A stretch of DNA of 64,000 bases from GWE2-42-39 sp942493345. GTDB taxonomy: Bacteria > Bacteroidota > Bacteroidia > Bacteroidales > Prolixibacteraceae. Position numbers and translations under genes: made by a program. The stretch spans positions 3,782,001 through 3,846,000 of the forward strand of contig OW818695.1 in assembly GCA_942493345.1 (NCBI GenBank), in the 5' to 3' direction. Positions 1-9,300 of this stretch are shown piece after piece. How positions within the stretch are numbered: the stretch's first letter is position 1; every line of letters begins with the position of its first letter. The notes beneath the pieces are model-generated. The model was not told where the DNA came from, searched no databases, and saw nothing but the letters and a program-made list of their open reading frames with translations.

Positions 1-774
1 GAGTTTAGCCGACAGATTTGTCCACCATTGTTTGTAAGCCTTTTGCGTGCCATGATCTGAACTGTCGACCCAAATGTAATTGCCGGTTTCCGCATCTTTC
101 AGCTTGATCATGCCAATGGGCGGCAGCTCGGTTTCACGTTCGTCGTATATGCGAAGGGCTACCATATCGTGTTTATTATTGGCAATCGATAGGGCGTTTT
201 CCAATTCCTTCTCATTCTGAATGAAGTCCGAAATAATGAAGGCTGTACAGCGCTTTTTGATGGCGTTGGTCAGGTAACGAATGGCCCCGGTAATGTCGGT
301 TCCCCGTTCCTGCGGCTCGAAATCGATCAGTTCGCGGATGATGCGCAATATGTGGCTGCGGCCTTTTTTCGGAGGAATGAACTTTTCAATTTTTTCTGAA
401 AAGAAAATCACCCCGATTTTATCGTTGTTCTGAATAGCTGAAAATGCCAGAATTGCTGCTATTTCGGTGATCACGTTTTTTTTCAGTTTGTCGAACGAAC
501 CGAATTCGCGCGAACCGCTCACGTCAATCAGCAGCATCACGGTTAGTTCCCGTTCTTCTTCGAAAACCTTGATGAATGGCTTGTTGTAACGGGCTGTCAC
601 GTTCCAGTCGATGCTGCGGATGTCGTCGCCATACTGGTACTCGCGCACTTCGCTGAAAGCCATCCCACGCCCTTTAAACGCACTGTGGTACTCGCCGGCA
701 AAAATATTGCGGCTCAATCCACGCGTTTTAATCTCAATTTTGCGTACCCGTTTTAATAGTTCTGTATGTTCCAC
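1..774 (-). CDS. DUF58 domain protein (vWA-like), 3' end cut off by window edge
   Basis: The reading frame runs open from a GTG at 774 to the window edge, 258 codons, so the C-terminus is missing. Upstream in frame is a TGA (about 778-780), so the GTG is the first available start. The N-terminal half contains the DUF58 signature region GRGMAFSEVREYQYGDD followed by IRSIDWNVTARYNKP, then a metal-site-like LLIDVSGS (MIDAS-type D-x-S-x-S) typical of von Willebrand A folds. DUF58 proteins nearly always sit beside a MoxR AAA+ ATPase, and here moxR lies directly upstream on the same strand, about 100 bp away. In Bacteroidetes such pairs often head an 'aerotolerance' (bat) gene set; whether bat genes follow lies outside the window. 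Family assignment is firm; the cellular role is inference. Confidence 0.88.
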   Translation of the reverse strand, partial: MEHTELLKRVRKIEIKTRGLSRNIFAGEYHSAFKGRGMAFSEVREYQYGDDIRSIDWNVTARYNKPFIKVFEEERELTVMLLIDVSGSREFGSFDKLKKNVITEIAAILAFSAIQNNDKIGVIFFSEKIEKFIPPKKGRSHILRIIRELIDFEPQERGTDITGAIRYLTNAIKKRCTAFIISDFIQNEKELENALSIANNKHDMVALRIYDERETELPPIGMIKLKDAETGNYIWVDSSDHGTQKAYKQWWTNLSAKL

Positions 775-779
775 TGTTC

Positions 780-810
780 AAGTAAAAAGTAAAAAGTAGA
801 AAGTCAAAAG
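780..810. repeat. Short tandem repeat, about four AAGTAAA units
   Basis: Four consecutive 7-bp units, AAGTAAA, AAGTAAA, AAGTAGA and AAGTCAA, lie in the gap between moxR and the DUF58 gene, immediately upstream of the GTG start. In the transcribed (minus) direction this is a pyrimidine-rich TTTACTT repeat occupying the place where a ribosome site would be. A change in copy number would alter the spacing before the start codon. No function can be shown from sequence alone. Confidence 0.7.
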
Positions 811-834
811 AAATGAGAACATGATTTTCCTCGG

Positions 835-855
835 GTTCTCCCCCTTTGGGGGAAC
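835..855. repeat. C5-TTT-G5 hairpin in moxR-DUF58 gap
   Basis: A GC-rich inverted repeat (GTTCT-CCCCC-TTT-GGGGG-AAC) follows the moxR stop codon on the transcribed strand and is followed by further runs of G (CAGAGGGGGCC). It has no T-tract, so it is not a standard intrinsic terminator. It could be an mRNA-stability hairpin or an intergenic repeat-family member. Confidence 0.55.
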
Positions 856-872
856 CAGAGGGGGCCTTTTCT

Positions 873-1868
873 CTATGGAACTTCAACTGTGTTCAGGATT
901 TCAGCAATAATTTCTTCTGAAGTGATATTATTTGCTTCGGCTTCGTAACTCAGTCCAATTCGGTGACGCATTACATCGGGGCATACCGCGCGCACATCTT
1001 CGGGAATTACGTACCCGCGACGTTTGATGAAAGCGTATGCTTTGGCGGCTTGCGCCAGGCTGATGCTTGCACGGGGCGAACCTCCGTAGGTGATCATATC
1101 AACAAATTTTTCGAGCTTGTATTCTTTTGGTTCGCGGGTGGCGAATACAATATCAACAATGTATTTCTGGATTTTCTCGTCCATGTACACATCTTTTACC
1201 ACGTCGCGCGCTTTCAATATATCTTCAGGTTTCAGCACCGTAGATGCCTGAGGAAATTGTTTCATCAGGTTTTGCTGAATGATGAGTTTTTCTTCTTCTT
1301 TCTTCGGATAATTGATGACCACTTTCAGCATAAAACGGTCGACCTGCGCTTCGGGCAGCGGGTAGGTCCCTTCCTGTTCAATCGGGTTTTGGGTTGCCAT
1401 TACGAGGAATGGTTCCTGTAATTTGAACGTCTCTTCGCCGATGGTTACCTGGCGTTCCTGCATGGCTTCGAGCAGCGCCGACTGCACTTTGGCGGGTGCG
1501 CGGTTGATTTCGTCGGCCAGTACAAAGTTGGTAAAAATAGGCCCTTTTTTAATTACAAATTCTTCCCTTTTCTGACTGTAAATCAGCGTACCAATCAAGT
1601 CGGCTGGCAACAGGTCGGGGGTAAACTGAATGCGTGCAAATTTGGTGTCAATGGTTTTTGCCAGAGCCGTGATAGCCAGTGTTTTTGCCAGCCCCGGAAC
1701 CCCTTCCAGCAGGATGTGTCCACCCGACAAAAGGCCAATTAGTAAACTTTCAACCAGATGTTTCTGTCCAATAATTACTTTGCCCATTTCCATGTTGATG
1801 ATGTCAACAAAGGCACTCTCTTTTTGAATTCTTTCGTTCAACTCACGAATGTCAACTGCTTGATTCAT
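873..1868 (-). CDS. moxR: MoxR-family AAA+ ATPase
   Basis: A 331-aa MoxR-type AAA+ ATPase, a chaperone-like ATPase thought to act on vWA-domain partner proteins. Walker A is visible as LLEGVPGLAKT (around residue 55) and Walker B as FVLADEINRAPAKVQSALLE, with the MoxR-typical ATQNPIEQEGTYPLPEAQ sensor-1 region after it. The length fits the family. The ATG at 1868 starts MNQAVDIRELNERIQKES. The DUF58 gene follows about 100 bp downstream on the same strand, the usual moxR partner arrangement and probably co-transcribed. The 385 bp upstream, toward the divergent truA, must hold its promoter. Confidence 0.95.
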   Translation of the reverse strand: MNQAVDIRELNERIQKESAFVDIINMEMGKVIIGQKHLVESLLIGLLSGGHILLEGVPGLAKTLAITALAKTIDTKFARIQFTPDLLPADLIGTLIYSQKREEFVIKKGPIFTNFVLADEINRAPAKVQSALLEAMQERQVTIGEETFKLQEPFLVMATQNPIEQEGTYPLPEAQVDRFMLKVVINYPKKEEEKLIIQQNLMKQFPQASTVLKPEDILKARDVVKDVYMDEKIQKYIVDIVFATREPKEYKLEKFVDMITYGGSPRASISLAQAAKAYAFIKRRGYVIPEDVRAVCPDVMRHRIGLSYEAEANNITSEEIIAEILNTVEVP

Positions 1869-2248
1869 ATTCCCTTTTTATTATATATTTTTTTGAATTT
1901 TTTCGACGCACGAATTTAAGCTGCTAAGCTACAAAAAAGGATAAAAAATCGTTAAATATTGTTAAGCTATTTTGAGGTCTGTTGCTCGGTATTCAATGAT
2001 TTTAAATTGTTGATAATAGAAATGATCCATCTGTATATTGCTGAATTGCCGAATTGTTTAATTGATAAATGGTAGAATTATTGATTTATTGAATTATTAC
2101 CAGGTTTTAGCGGTTCGCAGCCGGTTGCCAGTAGCTTTTTCTGAAAACTGCGACTGAACACTGATTTCCTGATACGAGTAACTTGAACCCCGAAACTTTT
2201 GTCATTATGGGAAACGGTGGCTGAAAACTCATTTCTATCTATTTTTTC
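1869..2248. other. AT-rich divergent intergenic region (moxR/truA)
   Basis: This stretch holds no convincing gene. Around 2030-2100 there are imperfect GAATTG/AATTGAT-type repeats (for example GCTGAATTGCCGAATTG) of the low-complexity kind often seen between Bacteroidetes genes. A 66-codon frame on the minus strand at 2078-2278 is considered spurious because it overlaps the truA promoter and start and shows no family features. Promoters for moxR (minus) and truA (plus) are expected here. Confidence 0.5.
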
Positions 2249-2256
2249 TATTTTTG
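2249..2256 (+). promoter_or_regulatory. Candidate -7 box for truA (TATTTTTG)
   Basis: TATTTTTG matches the Bacteroidetes -7 consensus TAnnTTTG. It lies 15 bp before the TTG at 2272, which argues against the TTG at 2254 (inside this box) as the translation start. No clear -33 TTTG was found at the ideal distance. Confidence 0.4.
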
Positions 2257-2271
2257 TTAAAAAATAACACT

Positions 2272-3027
2272 TTGACACAACGATATTTTATAGAGCTGGC
2301 ATACAACGGGACTCGTTTTCACGGTTGGCAGGTACAACCAAATGCTCCCAGTGTTCAGGAACATCTGGAAAAGGCATTGTCAATCATTGGTCACGAAGAA
2401 ATATCGGTAACTGGAGCCGGGCGTACTGATACCGGGGTTCATGCCCGTTTTTTTGTAGCTCATTTCGATTCAGAAAATGAAAATTTGGACGATTCTGATT
2501 TTGCCTGGAAATTGAACAGTTTTTTGGGTCGTGACATCGCTATTTTCAGGATTTACAAAGTGAAGCCGGATGCACATGCCCGTTTTGATGCCCTTTCGCG
2601 AAGCTATCATTACTATATTACACGCAAAAAAGATCCGTTTGCACAGGAAACGGCCTGGTATTTTAAATATCCGCTGGATGTGGAGAAGATGAACGAAGCT
2701 TGTAAGCTATTGTTCGAATACAACGATTTTACCAGTTTCAGCAAGTTGCACACCGATGTGAAAACCAACAACTGCAAAATTTATCAGGCAGAATGGAAGG
2801 AGCAAGGCGACCAGCTGGTTTTTATTATCAAGGCCGACCGTTTTTTGCGAAACATGGTGCGGGCCATTGTCGGCACGCTGATTGAAGTGGGGCAGGGCAA
2901 AATTTCGACAGAAGGTTTTCGGGAGGTCATTGAAAAAAAGAACCGGTGCATTGCCGGGGTTTCGGTTCCTGCACCGGGACTTTTTTTGGTTGGAATAGAA
3001 TATCCTAAAAATATTCTAACCAGATGA
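2272..3027 (+). CDS. truA: tRNA pseudouridine(38-40) synthase TruA
   Basis: TruA isomerises uridines 38-40 in the tRNA anticodon arm. The start is read as TTG 2272, giving (M)TQRYFIELAYNGTRFHGWQ, the usual TruA beginning; TTG 2254 is possible but falls within a promoter-like box. There is no ATG at this end. The catalytic-Asp motif GAGRTDTGVHA is intact near residue 50, and the C-terminal RFLRNMVRAIVGTLIEVGQGK block is canonical. Length, about 251 aa, is normal. The gene stands alone on the plus strand, convergent with asnB, with a 99-bp gap that shows no clear terminator. Confidence 0.93.
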   Translation: MTQRYFIELAYNGTRFHGWQVQPNAPSVQEHLEKALSIIGHEEISVTGAGRTDTGVHARFFVAHFDSENENLDDSDFAWKLNSFLGRDIAIFRIYKVKPDAHARFDALSRSYHYYITRKKDPFAQETAWYFKYPLDVEKMNEACKLLFEYNDFTSFSKLHTDVKTNNCKIYQAEWKEQGDQLVFIIKADRFLRNMVRAIVGTLIEVGQGKISTEGFREVIEKKNRCIAGVSVPAPGLFLVGIEYPKNILTR

Positions 3028-3126
3028 CTCTCAATGTATTTTTAACTTGCCTGACGCAAATCTTTTGATAATAGTTCCAATCCTCTTATATCCAAACATT
3101 TTAAAGGAGCAGCAGTGTTTTTTATC

Positions 3127-4794
3127 CTATTTGTATCCTTTTTCGTGTACACTTTTTACGGCACGTCCCGAAGGGTCGACCATGTTTTTAAATGCTGCAT
3201 CCCATTCCAACGCAATTGGTGTGCTGCAAGCTACCGAAGGAACGGACGGAACACATGAGGCTGCAGAATCAGACGGGAACAACTCACTGAAAATGGTACG
3301 GTAATAATACTCTTCTTTACTCATTGGAGGATTTATCCTGTATCTTTCAGGTGCTTTGGCCATTTGCTCATCGGTTACGCTTTTCGAAGTGAGTTCGCGC
3401 AAGGTATCGATCCAGTTGTATCCAACCCCGTCGGAGAACTGTTCTTTTTGTCTCCATGCAACGCTCGCTGGTAAGTAATCTTCAAATGCTTTGCGCAAGA
3501 TCCATTTTTCCATTTTTCCATTTTTGGCCATTTTATCTTCGGGATTCAACCGCATGGCCACATCCATGAATTCTTTGTCCAAAAATGGTACACGGCCTTC
3601 GATTCCCCATGCAGCCAGTGATTTGTTGGCACGCAGACAATCGTACAAATGAAGTTTATCTAATTTGCGAACCGTTTCTTTATGAAGCTCTTCGGCATTG
3701 GGCGCTTTATGAAAATAGAGATACCCACCGAAAATCTCGTCGGCACCTTCGCCCGAAAGAACCATTTTTACCCCCATCGATTTAATGACGCGGGCCATGA
3801 GGTACATCGGCGTAGAAGCGCGAACGGTAGTTACATCGTATGTTTCCAAATGATAGATGACATCGCGGATAGCATCCAATCCTTCCTGAACGGTAAAGTG
3901 AATTTCGTGATGAACGGTTCCAATGTGGTCGGCTACCTTGCGGGCAGCAACCAGGTCGGGGGAACCTTCCAGTCCCACTGCAAAAGAGTGCAACTGGGGC
4001 CACCATGCATCCTGTATGCTATCACTTTCGACTCGTTTCGAAGCGTATTTTTTTGCAATGGCCGAGATAATGGATGAATCCAATCCGCCGGAAAGCAGCA
4101 CCCCGTATGGAACATCGGACATTAACTGACGATGGACCGATGCTTCCAGCGCATCTCTCAGCTCGTCAATGCTCGATTGATTATTTTTCACTGCATCGTA
4201 CTCCATCCAGTCGCGTTTGTACCAGCGGGTCATTTTCCCATCTTTACTCGACAAGTAATGACCTGGCAAAAATTCTTCAATTTTAATGCAATAGCCTTCC
4301 AGCGCTTTTAATTCCGAAGCGACATAAAAATGTCCCAGTGCATCCCAACCCATATACAAAGGAATAATTCCCATGTGGTCGCGGGCAATCAGGTAGCTGT
4401 CGTTCTCAATATCGTACAGTGCGAAAGCAAATATTCCGTTTAAATCTTCCAGAAAATCAATTCCTTTATCGCGATATAATGCCAGAATTACTTCACAGTC
4501 TGATAACGTAAGAAATTCATACTGATCGGCATATTTCTTCCTGTAAAACTGGTGGTTATAAATTTCGCCATTCACGGCCAGAACCAGCTTGCCATCTTTG
4601 CTGTACAAAGGTTGCTTGCCCGACTGGGGATCAACGATTGAAAGCCTTTCGTGAGCTAAAATTGTTTTTTCATTGCAAAAAATACCAGACCAATCGGGCC
4701 CGCGGTGACGGATGCGTTTAGACATTTTCAACGCCTGAATGCGTAATTCCTGCTGGTTCTGTTTTATATCAAAAATACCGACGATTCCACACAT
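3127..4794 (-). CDS. asnB: Asparagine synthase B (glutamine-hydrolysing)
   Basis: AsnB makes asparagine from aspartate, ATP and glutamine. The N-terminus MCGIVGIFD exposes Cys2, the glutaminase nucleophile after Met removal, followed by RHRGPDWSG and the VNGEIYNH block. The synthetase domain carries the PP-loop SGGLDSS near residue 232 and the LSGEGADEIFGGYLYFHKAP block. At 555 aa it matches the class represented by E. coli AsnB. It lies 44 bp downstream of gltD on the same strand and so completes the minus-strand order glnN-gltB-gltD-asnB, an ammonia-to-glutamine-to-glutamate-to-asparagine set. No clear terminator is seen after it. Confidence 0.96.
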   Translation of the reverse strand: MCGIVGIFDIKQNQQELRIQALKMSKRIRHRGPDWSGIFCNEKTILAHERLSIVDPQSGKQPLYSKDGKLVLAVNGEIYNHQFYRKKYADQYEFLTLSDCEVILALYRDKGIDFLEDLNGIFAFALYDIENDSYLIARDHMGIIPLYMGWDALGHFYVASELKALEGYCIKIEEFLPGHYLSSKDGKMTRWYKRDWMEYDAVKNNQSSIDELRDALEASVHRQLMSDVPYGVLLSGGLDSSIISAIAKKYASKRVESDSIQDAWWPQLHSFAVGLEGSPDLVAARKVADHIGTVHHEIHFTVQEGLDAIRDVIYHLETYDVTTVRASTPMYLMARVIKSMGVKMVLSGEGADEIFGGYLYFHKAPNAEELHKETVRKLDKLHLYDCLRANKSLAAWGIEGRVPFLDKEFMDVAMRLNPEDKMAKNGKMEKWILRKAFEDYLPASVAWRQKEQFSDGVGYNWIDTLRELTSKSVTDEQMAKAPERYRINPPMSKEEYYYRTIFSELFPSDSAASCVPSVPSVACSTPIALEWDAAFKNMVDPSGRAVKSVHEKGYK

Positions 4795-4838
4795 AAAATT
4801 CGAGTTTAAAAGAGATCATTTAGTATCTCATTTGTAAT

Positions 4839-6254
4839 TTACTTTAAAAAGCGATCTATTTCTTCGGCCACTTTTCGACCCGAAGCGATGGCTGTAACCA
4901 CGAGACTTGCACCTCTCACCGTATCGCCGGCTGCAAATATTTTCGATTTTTTCGTTTGCATTTGTGCGTTTACTTCCACGTTTCCGCGTTTGTCGTAACT
5001 TAAGCCAAGTCCGTCGAGCAGACCTTCATGTACTGGGTGAATGAAGCCAAGTGCCAGTAAAACCAAATCTGCTTTCAGTATTTCTGTTTTTCCTGTCGGA
5101 TTCATTTTCCATGCGCCGTTTTCATCTTTGGCCCATTCTACTTCTTCTATAACCACTTCGGTTACATTCCCTTCTTTGCCCTTGAAACATTGGGTGTTCA
5201 AGCTCCATCGCCTTTCACAACCTTCTTTGTGCGAACTTGATGTTTTCAACACATTGGGGTACATCGGCCAGGGCGTGTCGGGGTTTTTGTCTTCGGGAGG
5301 CTGGGGCAGCAATTCAATTTGTGTTACCTTCAAAGCCCCTTGCCTGACAGACGTTCCCACACAATCGGACCCGGTGTCGCCACCGCCAATTACCAATACC
5401 GTTTTTCCTTTTGCTGAAATCAGTTCTGCTTCGGGAACATCTTTTTTCGAAACGAGTGCGTTTTGTTGATGAAGAAACTCCAGTGCAAAATGAATTCCTT
5501 TCAGGTCTCTTCCGTCTACCTTTAAATCGCGTGGTTCGCCGGAACCTACCGTTAAACAAACCGCATCAAAATCTTTTATAAGTTCTTTTGAAGAAACATT
5601 TTTTCCAATTTCCGAATTCGGTTTGAAAACAATACCCTCGGCTTCCAGGAGATTTAAACGCCGGTCGATGATTGATTTATTCAGTTTAAAATCAGGAATT
5701 CCATACCGCAGCAATCCGCCAATGGCGTCGCTTTTTTCGAAAACAACCACGCTATGACCTCTTTTATTCAACTGGTCGGCACAGGCAAGGCCTGCAGGTC
5801 CGGAGCCAACTACGGCCACTTTCTTTCCCGTTCTTTTTTTCGGAGGTTTGGGCTTTAAATAACCTTCGGTAAACGCATGTTCGATAATGGCCGCTTCATT
5901 TTCACGGATGGTTACCGGGGAACCACTCAATGCCAGTACACAACTTTTTTCGCACAAAGCCGGGCAAACACGGCCTGTAAATTCAGGAAAATTATCGGTT
6001 GAGTGAAGCGAATCGAGTGCCTCGTGCCATTTGCCTTTGTAAACTAAATCCTGCCACTCCGGGATTTTATTTCCGAGCGGACATCCCCAATGGCAAAAAG
6101 GTACTCCACAGTCCATACAACGTGAAGCCTGTAATATGCGGTCTTCGGTATTGAGGGTTTGTTCTACTTCGCCAAAATCCGAAATCCGATCAAGTACCGG
6201 ACGATAACCGGCTTCTTTTCTTTCTATTGTTATAAATGCTTTTGGATTGCCCAT
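4839..6254 (-). CDS. gltD: Glutamate synthase, small (beta) subunit
   Basis: The GOGAT beta subunit passes electrons from NAD(P)H through FAD to the large subunit. This 471-aa protein has the N-terminal cysteine clusters for 4Fe-4S centres (CMDCGVPFCHWGC and CPALCEKSC), an FAD-binding VAVVGSGPAGLACADQL near residue 146, and a second nucleotide-binding VLVIGGGDTGSDC near residue 285. The C-terminal IFAAGDTVRGASLVVTAIASGRK is typical of the family. It follows gltB on the same strand after a 120-bp gap that carries two copies of a palindromic repeat, and asnB follows it after 44 bp. Confidence 0.96.
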   Translation of the reverse strand: MGNPKAFITIERKEAGYRPVLDRISDFGEVEQTLNTEDRILQASRCMDCGVPFCHWGCPLGNKIPEWQDLVYKGKWHEALDSLHSTDNFPEFTGRVCPALCEKSCVLALSGSPVTIRENEAAIIEHAFTEGYLKPKPPKKRTGKKVAVVGSGPAGLACADQLNKRGHSVVVFEKSDAIGGLLRYGIPDFKLNKSIIDRRLNLLEAEGIVFKPNSEIGKNVSSKELIKDFDAVCLTVGSGEPRDLKVDGRDLKGIHFALEFLHQQNALVSKKDVPEAELISAKGKTVLVIGGGDTGSDCVGTSVRQGALKVTQIELLPQPPEDKNPDTPWPMYPNVLKTSSSHKEGCERRWSLNTQCFKGKEGNVTEVVIEEVEWAKDENGAWKMNPTGKTEILKADLVLLALGFIHPVHEGLLDGLGLSYDKRGNVEVNAQMQTKKSKIFAAGDTVRGASLVVTAIASGRKVAEEIDRFLK

Positions 6255-6274
6255 GATTCTATATTTTTAAAATT

Positions 6275-6364
6275 ATAGTCATCCGATGACTATTTCTTTT
6301 CCTGTAAAAAAAGGTTTTTAATAAATTTTAATAGTCACCCGTTCTAATAGTCATCGGATGACTA
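6275..6364. repeat. Pair of inverted palindromic elements (core TCATCSGATGA) between gltB and gltD
   Basis: Two near-identical palindromes lie in the 120-bp gltB-gltD gap: ATAGTCATCCGATGACTAT at 6275-6293 and TAGTCATCGGATGACTA at 6348-6364. Each has 8- to 9-bp arms around one central base (C in one, G in the other), so the second is the reverse complement of the first and the pair forms a larger inverted repeat around about 54 bp. A partial copy, AATAGTCACCC, precedes the second. The same 13-bp core, TCATCCGATGACT, recurs at 43237-43273. Without a T-tract these are unlikely terminators; a REP/MITE-like element or a protein site fits better. Confidence 0.7.
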
Positions 6365-6374
6365 GTTTTTTTTC

Positions 6375-9300
6375 TTAATAATCACGTTCTACTTGCTCAA
6401 TCTTCTTTTTAATGGCTTCCATTTTTTCATCATGAATAACCTTCTTATATTCAATCGGCATTACTTTGATGAATTTCTCAAGATAAACTTCCCAGTTATC
6501 GAGGATTCGTTTCGCCAATGAACTTCCGGTATAGCGGTAGTGCGCCGAAATAAACCCTTGCAGTTCATGGGCATCAGCGCTGTCTTCGATCAGCGACAGT
6601 TCAACCATTTCCATGTTGCAGAAATAATCGAATTTGTCGTTTTCATTCAGCACATATGCCAATCCGCCGCTCATACCGGCAGCAAAGTTGCGGCCCACTT
6701 CTCCCAGCACAACCGTACGTCCGCCGGTCATGTATTCGCAGCAATGGTCTCCGGCCCCTTCAACGACCGCAGTTGCCCCGCTGTTCCGAACACAGAAACG
6801 TTCGCCGACGATCCCGTTGATATATACTTCGCCTGTAGTCGCACCATAAAGCATTGTGTTGCCTGAGATGATATTTTTTTCAGGGGCAAACGTTGAACCT
6901 TTTGGCGGAACAACAATGATTTTACCACCCGATAATCCTTTTCCCAAATAGTCGTTTGCTTCACCTTCGAGTTTGAATGTTACCCCTTTGGCCAGGAATG
7001 CGCCAAAACTCTGCCCGGCTGAACCAACAAACGTGCACCGGATGGTGTCGTGAGGTAAGCCTTCGTTCCCGTAACGTTTGGCAATTTCGCCCGAAAGCAT
7101 TGCCCCAACAGTCCGGTCGGTATTGTGAATTGTCTTCGACATTTCGGTTGGAACATGAAGTTCGATTGAAGGCATTGCTGCTTTTATCAATTCATGATCC
7201 TGAACGTTTTCAATTTTATGGTCCTGAAGTTTAACCTGTCTGACTGCGTTTTCGGAAGCCTCAGCAGGCATTGACAACAGTTTTGAAAGATCTACTTTCT
7301 TCGTTTTTTCATTCGTGTCGGAAGGGACAAACTCAATTAAATCGGTGCGTCCAATAATGTCATCCAATTTTTCGAAGCCCATTTCGGCGAGGTGTTCCCG
7401 CACATCCTGGGCAAGAAAATTGAAATAATTTACCAGGTATTCGTACCTGCCCACAAAACGTTTGCGGAGTTTTTCATCCTGCGTGGCAACTCCAACTGGA
7501 CATGTGTTTATATGGCATTTGCGCATCATTACGCAGCCCAGGACAATTAAGGCACTGGTGGCAAAGCCAAACTCTTCGGCTCCCATTAACGCTGCGTGAA
7601 TAATATCTTTACCGGTTTTCAACTGGCCATCGGCCTGCAAACGAACCTGACCTCTCAGGTTGTTCATTACCAATGTTTGTTGCGTTTCAGCTAATCCCAA
7701 TTCCATCGGGAGTCCGGCATGTTTTATTGAGCTTGACGGGCTGGCACCTGTACCGCCTTCGCAGCCACTGATTAAAATCATATCGGCTTTTGCTTTTGCA
7801 ACGCCTGCAGCAATGGTTCCGACACCACTTTCCGATACCAGTTTCACACTGATACGAGCCTGTGGGTTCACATTTTTCAAGTCGAAGATTAGCTGCGCCA
7901 GGTCTTCTATTGAATAAATATCGTGATGGGGTGGTGGAGATATGAGTGAAATTCCGGGAATAGAATGACGTGTTTTTGCAATAATCTGGTCTACTTTGTA
8001 GCCCGGAAGCTGACCGCCTTCACCCGGTTTTGCACCCTGTGCAATTTTAATTTGCAGTTCATCGGCATTTACCAGATATTCGGTAGTTACTCCAAACCGG
8101 CCGGATGCAACCTGTTTGATGGCACTTCTTCGGTTCAGTCCATCTTCACTTATTTTATATCGTACCGGGTCTTCTCCGCCTTCGCCTGTATTGCTCTTTC
8201 CACCCAGAATATTCATGGCAATTGCCATGGCTTCGTGCGCTTCCCGGCTAATCGACCCGTACGACATGGCCCCGGTAACAAACCTCCTGGTGATTTCAGA
8301 TGCGGGCTCAACCTGGTCAATCGATATTTGTTTCCCTTTTTTGAATTGCATGAAGTCGCGCAGGAATACCGGATCGGGCTTCGAATCGACAATGTTGGTG
8401 TACTCTTTGAACTTCTTGTAACTACCCAAACGAGTTGCCAGTTGAAGGGTTGAAATGGTTTCCGGGTTCCATGCATGGTATTCGCCATACTTACGATATG
8501 AGTAGAACCCTTTGTTTTGAAGCGCTTCTTCATCGGTGTACTCATCGGAAAAAGCTCTCCGGTGCGCCGCGATTGATTCTTTGGCAATATCTTCAAGGTC
8601 GATTCCTTCGATTCTCGATGTCGTGCCCCTGAAATATTTATTCAATACTGCGGAACTAATTCCGATTGCTTCGAATATTTGTGCACCGCGATAACTCCGG
8701 ATCGTTGAAATTCCCATTTTTGAAAGAACTTTCAACAAACCTTTATTAATCGACTTGATATAATTCTTTTCTGCAGTATGGAAATCCAATTGCAGATCGT
8801 GTTTTTTTACCAGATCGTTCAGAACGGCGAACGATAAATAGGGATTCACTGCTGTGGCACCATATCCAAAAAGCAGTGCAAAGTGCATTACTTCGCGTGG
8901 TTCGGCAGTTTCGACCACCACGGCGATCTGCATCCTTTTTCTTTTTTCAATCAGGTAATGATGAACGGCTGAAACAGCCAGCAACGAAGGTATTGGAACA
9001 TGGTTTTCATCAACCCCCCTGTCGCTTAATATGATGTAATGATATTTGTCGTTTACGGCTTGTTCTGCTTTGTTGCAAAGTTCATCAACCGCTTTTTCCA
9101 ATGCCGAAGGTCCTTCTTTCGGATCGAAAAGCATGGGCAATGTGAGCGCTTTAAACCCTTTGTAACGAAGGTTTTTCAGGATGTCGAACTCGGTATTTGT
9201 TAAAACCGGGCTCGTCAACTTTACCATTTTGCACAAATCGGGCGATGCTTCCAATAAATTGCCTTCCTGTGCGCCAATATACAATGTCAGCGACATTACC

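Noticed and set aside
963..1421. Long antisense frames over moxR, asnB, gltB, acn and other genes
   Set aside because: They lie wholly within well-supported genes on the other strand and show no recognisable protein families.
2078..2278. 66-codon minus-strand frame between moxR and truA
   Set aside because: It overlaps the truA promoter box and start, spans low-complexity AT repeats, and has no family features or signal peptide.
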